A stretch of DNA of 58,713 bases, from positions 1-58,713 of the forward strand of contig PXDB01000033.1 in assembly GCA_003565155.1 (NCBI GenBank). Reading direction: 5' to 3'. The position numbers were made by a program, and so were the translations under genes. Source of the stretch: Nitriliruptoraceae bacterium (GTDB taxonomy: Bacteria > Actinomycetota > Nitriliruptoria > Nitriliruptorales > Nitriliruptoraceae). The notes below the pieces were generated by a model that did not search any database, was not told the origin of the DNA, and worked only from the letters and a program-made list of their open reading frames with translations. Shown one piece after another: positions 53,444-58,713 of the stretch (position 1 is its first letter; each line of letters begins with the position of its first letter).

Positions 53444-54811
53444 GTGCTGTTGAGGACCAAGCTGTTCGGCGCGACCTACGAGTTCGCCTCCGTCAAGGAG
53501 GTGCTCGCCAAGGCCAACGAGGAGAAGTCCGGCGACCGCCAGGCGGGCATCGCGGCCGACAGCGCGGCGGAGCGGGTGGCCGCCCGCTACGTGCTGGCCG
53601 AGCTCGACCTGCAGACCATCCGCGACAACCCGGCGGTGCCCTACGACGACGACGAGGTCACCCGGGTCATCGACGACGGGGTCAACGAGGCGATCTTCCG
53701 CGAGATCAAGGGGTGGAAGGTCGGTGACCTCCGGGAGTGGCTGCTCGCCGACACCACCGACGGCGACATGATCAAGCGGGTGTCCAAGGGCATGACCGCC
53801 GAGATGGTGGCCGCCGTCACCAAGCTGATGTCGAACCTCGACCTGATCAACGGGGCGAAGAAGGTCCGGATCCAGGCGCAGTGCAACAACACCATCGGGT
53901 TGCCCGGCACGCTGGCGTCCCGCAACCAGCCCAACCACCCCACCGACGCCGTCGAGGGGATCCGGGCGAGCATCTACGAAGGCCTGTCGCTCGGTTCCGG
54001 GGACTCGGTGATCGGCATCAACCCCTCCGACGACACCGTGGGCAGCGTGGCGCGGCTGCTGGAGATGTCCCAGGAGGTCATCGACCGCTGGGAGATCCCC
54101 ACGCAGAACTGCGTGCTCGCCCACGTCACCACGCAGATGGAGGCGCTCACGCGCGGGGCGCCGATGGGGTTGATGTTCCAGTCCCTGGCCGGCACCCAGA
54201 AGGCCAACGAGAGCTTCGGGATCGACGTCGACCTCCTCGATGAGGCCTACGACCTCGCGCGACGCCACTGCAACGCCACCGGCCCCAACGTCATGTACTT
54301 CGAGACCGGCCAGGGCACCGCGCTGTCGGCGGACGCCCACTACGACAGCGACCAGTTGGTCATGGAGGCCCGCAACTACGGCCTCGCCCGACGGTACGCG
54401 CCCTACCAGGTCAACACCGTGGTCGGGTTCATCGGCCCCGAGTACCTCTACGACTCCGTGCAGATCATCCGCGCAGGGCTCGAGGACCACTTCATGGGCA
54501 AGCTCAGCGGCATCTCGATGGGGTGTGACGCCTGCTACACCAACCACGCCCGTGCCACCCAGAACGACATCGAGGATCTCGGCGTCCTGCTCGCGACCGC
54601 CGGCTGCAACTTCTTCATCGGGGTACCGATGGGCGATGACTCGATGCTGAGCTACCAGTCGACCAGCTACCACGACGCGCCGAGCCTGCGCCAGGCCCTC
54701 GATCTGCGCCCCATCCCGGAGTTCGAGGAGTGGATGGAGAGCGTCGGGCTGATGGCCGGCGGCAAGCTCACGGCCAAGGCCGGCGACGCGTCCTTCTTCC
54801 TGCAGCGCTAG
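53444..54811 (+). CDS. eutB: EutB, ethanolamine ammonia-lyase large subunit
   Basis: 455 residues from GTG 53444 with GGAGG 7 nt upstream. Conserved segments: MSNLDLINGAKKVRIQAQCN near 127-146, TIGLPGTLASRNQPNHPTD, YFETGQGTALSADAHYDSDQ near 286-305 and FMGKLSGISMGCDACYTNHA near 350-369. The TIM barrel splits ethanolamine into acetaldehyde and ammonia by an adenosylcobalamin radical mechanism. Expected length about 453. It is followed by eutC 9 bp later. Confidence 0.95.
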   Translation: MLLRTKLFGATYEFASVKEVLAKANEEKSGDRQAGIAADSAAERVAARYVLAELDLQTIRDNPAVPYDDDEVTRVIDDGVNEAIFREIKGWKVGDLREWLLADTTDGDMIKRVSKGMTAEMVAAVTKLMSNLDLINGAKKVRIQAQCNNTIGLPGTLASRNQPNHPTDAVEGIRASIYEGLSLGSGDSVIGINPSDDTVGSVARLLEMSQEVIDRWEIPTQNCVLAHVTTQMEALTRGAPMGLMFQSLAGTQKANESFGIDVDLLDEAYDLARRHCNATGPNVMYFETGQGTALSADAHYDSDQLVMEARNYGLARRYAPYQVNTVVGFIGPEYLYDSVQIIRAGLEDHFMGKLSGISMGCDACYTNHARATQNDIEDLGVLLATAGCNFFIGVPMGDDSMLSYQSTSYHDAPSLRQALDLRPIPEFEEWMESVGLMAGGKLTAKAGDASFFLQR

Positions 54812-54820
54812 GGGAGCAGC

Positions 54821-55960
54821 ATGGCCACCACACCACCCGACCTGGACGCGATCATCGCCGCGGTGATCGAGGAGCTGCGCGTCGAGGCCGCCGAGGTCCG
54901 CTCCGCTGGCGGCCCCGCGCCCGCAGCCGCGCCCCCCGCAACGGCGCCCGCGGCGCCCGCGACGGCCGCCACGCCGGCATCTGCCGAGCCGGAGGTCGCA
55001 CACCCCCAGCAGCAGGGCCCGGCCGCTCCGCCGGCCACCGCCGCCGAGGTGGCGACCCGCTCCACGCCGACCCCGCCGGCGGCGACCCCCGAGCCCGGCG
55101 CACCCAACCCTGCCGGCGGCGCCGCTCCGCCGCGCACCGTCGCCGAGGCCTCGGGCCGCTTCACCGGCGAGTTCGGCATCGACCTGCCCGACCCCACCGA
55201 CCCGGAACGGCGCCGCGCGCTGCAGGTCGCCGACCCCTACGACGCCGAGGGCCTGGCCAACCTCGCGTCGACGACCACCGCCCGGCTCGGTGTGGGCCGC
55301 AGCGGCCCACGGCCGAAGACCTCCTCCCTGCTGCTGTTCCAGGCCGACCACGGCGTCGCCCTGGACGCGATCCACGGGAGCGTGGATCCGGATCTGTTGA
55401 CGCGGTTCGAGCTGTTCAGCGTCACCACCCGGGTGGCGGACCGGGAGGAGTACCTGCTACGTCCCGACCTCGGACGCCGTCTCTCCGACGAGGCGAAGCG
55501 CGACCTGCAGGAGCGGTGCGTCAAGGGCGCGCAGGTCCAGATCGTGGTCGGTGACGGGCTGTCGGCCGCCGCGATCGACAACAACCTGGAGAAGATCCTG
55601 CCGGTGATCGAGCAGGGCCTGACCTCCGCCGGCATCCGGCTCGGCACGCCCTTCTTCGTGGAGAACGCCCGGGTCGGGCTGATGAACGACATCAACGACA
55701 TCGTCGACGCCGAGGTGGTGATCCTGCTGATCGGGGAGCGTCCCGGTCTCGGGATCGCCGACGCGCTCAGCGCCTACATGGGCTACCGCCCGACCGCCGG
55801 CAAGACCGACGCCGACCGCGACCTGCTCTGCATGATCACCGAGCACGGTGGCACCAACCCCCTGGAGGCTGGTGCCTACGTGGTCGAGTTCGCCAAGCGC
55901 ATGCTGCAGCACCAGGCGAGCGGCCAGCAGCTGCGCCGCCTGACCGCCGCCGACGACTGA
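54821..55960 (+). CDS. eutC: EutC, ethanolamine ammonia-lyase small subunit, with long linker
   Basis: 379 residues, against about 295 in enterobacteria. The first 26 residues (LDAIIAAVIEELRVEAAEV) form an amphipathic helix like the microcompartment-targeting N-terminus known for EutC. Residues about 27-108 are an Ala/Pro/Thr-rich linker. The catalytic domain starts near 110 (SGRFTGEFGIDLPDPTDPER): TARLGVGRSGPRPKTSSLLL, FQADHGVALDAIHG, VQIVVGDGLSAAAIDNNLEK, LIGERPGLGIADALSAYMGY and CMITEHGGTNPLEAGAY. It completes the cobalamin-binding site with EutB. Positioned 9 bp after eutB. Confidence 0.92.
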   Translation: MATTPPDLDAIIAAVIEELRVEAAEVRSAGGPAPAAAPPATAPAAPATAATPASAEPEVAHPQQQGPAAPPATAAEVATRSTPTPPAATPEPGAPNPAGGAAPPRTVAEASGRFTGEFGIDLPDPTDPERRRALQVADPYDAEGLANLASTTTARLGVGRSGPRPKTSSLLLFQADHGVALDAIHGSVDPDLLTRFELFSVTTRVADREEYLLRPDLGRRLSDEAKRDLQERCVKGAQVQIVVGDGLSAAAIDNNLEKILPVIEQGLTSAGIRLGTPFFVENARVGLMNDINDIVDAEVVILLIGERPGLGIADALSAYMGYRPTAGKTDADRDLLCMITEHGGTNPLEAGAYVVEFAKRMLQHQASGQQLRRLTAADD

Positions 55961-56018
55961 GACCACCGCCAGCCCGCAGCGCCGCACCCCGCAGCCGAGG
56001 GAGACGAGGGAGCCGACC

Positions 56019-56675
56019 ATGGCCATCCTGGACCCGATCAAGCCGACGATCCTGTCGGCCCGTGCCATCCCCAACGTGCACCGCGACCTGGCGGCCAAGC
56101 TCGGGCTCACCGAGACCCAGCGCAGCATCGGGGTGCTGACCTGCGACATCGACGATGCGTTGTACGTCGCCCTCGACGAGGCCACCAAGGCCGCCGAGGT
56201 GGACGTGGTCTACGCCCACAGCTTCTACGCCGGTGCCGACCACGCCTCCGGCCCGCTGTCGGGGGAGATCATCGGCGTCCTCTCCGGACCCGACCCGGCC
56301 GAGGTCCGCGCCGGCATGACCGCCGCCATCGACTACGCGCAGAACGAGGCCTGGTTCCACGCCGCCAACGACGCCGGGGACCTCGCCTTCTTCGCCCACA
56401 CCATCTCGCGCACGGGGCGTTACCTCTCCGCGGAGGCCGAGGTGGCGGAGGGCACCCCGCTCGCCTACCTGATCGCCCCGCCGACGGAGGCGACGATCGG
56501 CATCGACGCGGCACTCAAGGCCGCTGAGGTGGAGATGGCCGTGTGGTTCGAGCCGCCCTCGGAGACCAACTTCTCCGGAGCGCTGCTGGCTGGTACCCAG
56601 AGCGCCTGCCGGGCCGCCACCCAGGCCTTCGCCGACGCCGTGCTCGACGTCGCGCGGGACCCCCAGAAGTTCTGA
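56019..56675 (+). CDS. eutL: EutL, tandem-BMC trimeric shell protein
   Basis: 218 residues, normal length. MAILDPIKPTILSARAIPNV, RSIGVLTCDIDDALYVALDE, EVDVVYAHSFYAGADHASGP, and near the end NFSGALLAGTQSACRAATQA match EutL. The two BMC folds in one chain make a pseudohexameric trimer with a gated central pore; ethanolamine binding closes the pore in known structures. 58 bp after eutC, in the same operon. Confidence 0.93.
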   Translation: MAILDPIKPTILSARAIPNVHRDLAAKLGLTETQRSIGVLTCDIDDALYVALDEATKAAEVDVVYAHSFYAGADHASGPLSGEIIGVLSGPDPAEVRAGMTAAIDYAQNEAWFHAANDAGDLAFFAHTISRTGRYLSAEAEVAEGTPLAYLIAPPTEATIGIDAALKAAEVEMAVWFEPPSETNFSGALLAGTQSACRAATQAFADAVLDVARDPQKF

Positions 56676-56693
56676 GACGTAACGGAAGCCCAG

Positions 56694-58274
56694 ATGCCTG
56701 ACCACCTCGACCCGGATCTGCGGTCGATCCAGGAGGCCCGTGACGCCGCCGTGGCGGCACGGGAGGCGCAGCGCGCCTTCATGGCTGCGGACCAGGCGAC
56801 GGTGGACCGGATCTGCGCCGCGATGGCCACCGCGGCCTTCGCGGACAGCGCCCGGCTCGGACAGCTGGCCCACGAGGAGACGGGCTACGGGGTCGCCGAC
56901 CACAAGCGCCTGAAGAACGAGTTCGCCTCCCGGGACGTGTGGAACGCGATCCGCACCGTGCCCACCGTGGGGTTGCTCCGTCGCGACGACACGGCGCGGG
57001 TCGCGGAGTACGGCTGGCCCGTGGGGGTGCTGGCGGCGCTCAGCCCCTCCACCAACCCCACCTCGACGGCGATGTTCAAGATCCTGATCGCCGTCAAGGC
57101 CCGCAACGCCATCGTGGTGGCGCCCCACCCGAGCTCGACGCACTGCACGGCGGAGACCACGCGGGTCATGGCCGAGGCGGGGGTGGCGGCGGGGATGCCC
57201 GAGGGCCTGGTCCAGTGCCTCACCCGGATCAGCCAGCCGGGGACCCAGGCACTGATGGAGCACTACGCCACCTCGATGATCCTGGCCACCGGCGGCGCCG
57301 GGATGGTCGCTGCGGCCCACTCGGTGGGCAAGCCGGCGCTGGGGGTCGGGCCCGGCAACGTGCCCGTCTACGTGGACCGCAGCGCGGACGTCGCGCGGGC
57401 CGCCGCGGACATCGTCAACTCCAAGGCCTTCGACCGCTCCACCATCTGTGCGACGGAGCAGACCGTGGTGGCCGACGCGCCCATCGCGGCTGCGCTCAAG
57501 GCCGCGATGCAGTCCAGCGGCGCCCACTGGCTCAGCCCTGCGCAGGCCCGCCACCTCGGCCCCCAGCTGTTCCGCAGCGGTGGCCTGCTCGACGCCCGCT
57601 TCGTCGGCAGGAGCCCCCAGCAGATCGGTGAACTCGCCGGTATCGAGGTGCCTGACGACGCGAAGGTGCTGGTCGCCGACCTCGACGGGGTCGGGGCGGA
57701 CCACCCCCTGAGCCGGGAGAAGCTGACCACGGTGCTCGGCTTCCTCGTCGAGGACGGATGGCGTGCCGGCTGCGAGCGGGCCATCGAGCTCCTGCGGTTC
57801 GGTGGCGACGGGCACTCCCTGGTGCTGCACGCCGCCGACGAGGACGTGATCCACGCCTTCGGGGTGGAGAAGCCGGCCTTCCGGATCCTGGTCAACACGT
57901 GGGGCACCTTCGGTGCGATCGGCGCCACGACCGGGCTCGCGCCGTCCATGACCCTGGCACCCGGTGGCCTGGGCGGTGCGGTGGTCAGCGACAACATCAC
58001 CGTCCACCACGTGCTGAACATCAAGCGGGTGGCCTACGAGACCGTGCGGCCCCCGGCCGACGCCTGGTCCGAGCCGACCGCACCCGCCCGGACCGCGGCC
58101 CCGCCGTCGCCGCTGTCGGCGCCGCCGCGTCCCGCCCGGACCGCGGCCCCACCGAAGGTGGACGACGAGAAGCTGCGCGCCGCGGCGGCCCTGGAACTCG
58201 GCGCCGGGCCGCCCGACCCGGACCTGGTGGCCCGGATCCGCGCGCGGGTGACCGAGAAGCTGGAGGGACGCTGA
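56694..58274 (+). CDS. eutE: CoA-acylating acetaldehyde dehydrogenase (EutE role) with C-terminal tail
   Basis: 526 residues. ALDH fold: [20 protein letters not shown] near 110-129, [33 protein letters not shown], catalytic Cys in [20 protein letters not shown] near 243-262. The sequence looks closer to the AdhE N-terminal/SauS type than to enterobacterial EutE, but context gives it the EutE job: acetaldehyde, CoA and NAD to acetyl-CoA. After about residue 445 there is a Pro/Ala linker with PARTAAPP twice, then a helix ([14 protein letters not shown]) and a final helix ([18 protein letters not shown]) likely to be a shell-targeting peptide. Confidence 0.88.
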   Translation: MPDHLDPDLRSIQEARDAAVAAREAQRAFMAADQATVDRICAAMATAAFADSARLGQLAHEETGYGVADHKRLKNEFASRDVWNAIRTVPTVGLLRRDDTARVAEYGWPVGVLAALSPSTNPTSTAMFKILIAVKARNAIVVAPHPSSTHCTAETTRVMAEAGVAAGMPEGLVQCLTRISQPGTQALMEHYATSMILATGGAGMVAAAHSVGKPALGVGPGNVPVYVDRSADVARAAADIVNSKAFDRSTICATEQTVVADAPIAAALKAAMQSSGAHWLSPAQARHLGPQLFRSGGLLDARFVGRSPQQIGELAGIEVPDDAKVLVADLDGVGADHPLSREKLTTVLGFLVEDGWRAGCERAIELLRFGGDGHSLVLHAADEDVIHAFGVEKPAFRILVNTWGTFGAIGATTGLAPSMTLAPGGLGGAVVSDNITVHHVLNIKRVAYETVRPPADAWSEPTAPARTAAPPSPLSAPPRPARTAAPPKVDDEKLRAAAALELGAGPPDPDLVARIRARVTEKLEGR

Positions 58275-58275
58275 G

Positions 58276-58713
58276 GTGGCTGCGTTGACCCCTGACGACT
58301 ACGCCGAGCTGACCGTGGCCGAGGTCCGCGGCCTGCTCGACCGAGGCGACGCGAGCCCGGACGCCATCGACGTGCTCGAACACGGGCGCGACGCGGGCCC
58401 CCGCAAGGGCGTGCTGCGCGCCGTGGAGCGGGCGCGCGCCGCAGCACCCACGGCACCGACCGAGACCTCGACGGCGTCCGCGCCGTCGCGCACGACCCCG
58501 ACGGACGCCGCCGGCGTACCGTCGCGTACGACCGCGGAGGTGGCGTCCGATGCCACCCCGACGACCCCACGCGCGGCGGCGGACGCCGGCGCGCCAACGC
58601 ACGCGAGGAGCAGCACCATGGCGAACGTCCAGATGATCGCGCTCGGGATGATCGAGACCAAGGGACTGGTCGGCTCGATCGAGGCCGCTGACGCGATGGT
58701 CAAGGCGGCCAAC
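58276..58713 (+). CDS. BMC-domain shell protein with N-terminal helical extension (cut by window edge)
   Basis: Open frame from GTG 58276 to the right edge. Residues 1-52 (DYAELTVAEVRGLLDRGDAS, then RKGVLRAVERARA) form a helical-hairpin module of the type found in other actinobacterial proteins. A Thr/Ala/Ser/Pro linker (about 53-114) follows. From ATG 58618, which has its own GAGGAG 6 nt upstream, comes MANVQMIALGMIETKGLVGS, a canonical BMC (PduA/EutM-like) start. So either one long fusion or two products from two starts. BMC hexamers make the shell facets. Confidence 0.85.
   Translation, partial: MAALTPDDYAELTVAEVRGLLDRGDASPDAIDVLEHGRDAGPRKGVLRAVERARAAAPTAPTETSTASAPSRTTPTDAAGVPSRTTAEVASDATPTTPRAAADAGAPTHARSSTMANVQMIALGMIETKGLVGSIEAADAMVKAAN

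Noticed and set aside
55836-58010. Minus-strand frame of 724 codons across eutC, eutL and the aldehyde dehydrogenase gene
   Set aside because: Crosses three recognised genes and has no domain; antisense shadow.

Overview
The window is about 58.7 kb of very GC-rich DNA (roughly 70 percent by eye). GTG starts, 4-base stop/start overlaps and TAGNNT-type -10 boxes are frequent. The gene content (F420/PNPOx-fold oxidoreductases, a Lys-rich-poor Ala/Pro proteome, MMPL-type exporter, YwiC-like protein, DUF427) points to an actinobacterium. The combination of NrfHA, Ccm system I and an ethanolamine microcompartment would fit a deep lineage such as Nitriliruptoria, but that placement is inference. No rRNA or tRNA gene was recognised.

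Layout. 1-2.5 kb: the tail of a Wadjet-like anti-plasmid locus (SMC-like JetC C-terminus and JetD). 2.5-6.4 kb: small or unknown genes, a PNPOx-fold protein, an ArsR-like regulator, an M23 peptidase, and then on the minus strand a two-gene unit made of a nuclease-helicase (DUF2075 type) and a MazG/dCTPase-like hydrolase, a possible defence pair. 8.6-16.6 kb: fatty acyl-CoA ligase and BASS transporter, a beta-lactamase-fold lipoprotein, a GIDE-like membrane protein, an ABC exporter with its XRE regulator, and an Lrp-type regulator.

16.6-28.6 kb is one coherent catabolic regulon: M24-fold enzyme, TPP-dependent E1 alpha/beta, aldehyde dehydrogenase, LacI repressor, a ribose-type ABC importer (ATPase, two permeases, binding lipoprotein) and an SDR. 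Two promoters of identical geometry (TTGACA-N17-TAGNGT, then 11 nt, then CAATCGATTG) drive the two operons, with a related dyad at the lacI-type gene. The substrate is unknown. Three parts are odd: the M24 protein has Cys where the second metal Asp should be, the SDR has Gln in place of the catalytic Lys, and E1 comes without E2/E3.

28.6-33 kb: a coiled-coil lipoprotein, a YcaQ/AlkX-like DNA glycosylase, and an intact IS1182-type insertion sequence sitting exactly at the glycosylase stop codon between two CTAG tetranucleotides.

33-45.6 kb is a respiratory nitrite-ammonification block. A long minus-strand operon (ccmE-ccmA-ccmB-ccmC-ccmD-ccmF, two membrane proteins, an Rrf2 regulator, a YwiC-like protein, an acyltransferase) faces ccmG, nrfH and nrfA on the plus strand. 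A second Rrf2 gene follows. The intergenic regions carry large inverted repeats sharing a GTGCA half-site.

45.6-51.2 kb: glutaredoxin-like protein, double-DUF427 protein, RND/MMPL exporter, an unknown protein. 51.6 kb to the end: an ethanolamine-utilisation microcompartment operon (eutN, eutA, eutB, eutC, eutL, an acylating aldehyde dehydrogenase, and a BMC shell protein cut by the window edge). EutC, the aldehyde dehydrogenase and the last shell protein all carry unusual Ala/Pro-rich linkers or extensions.
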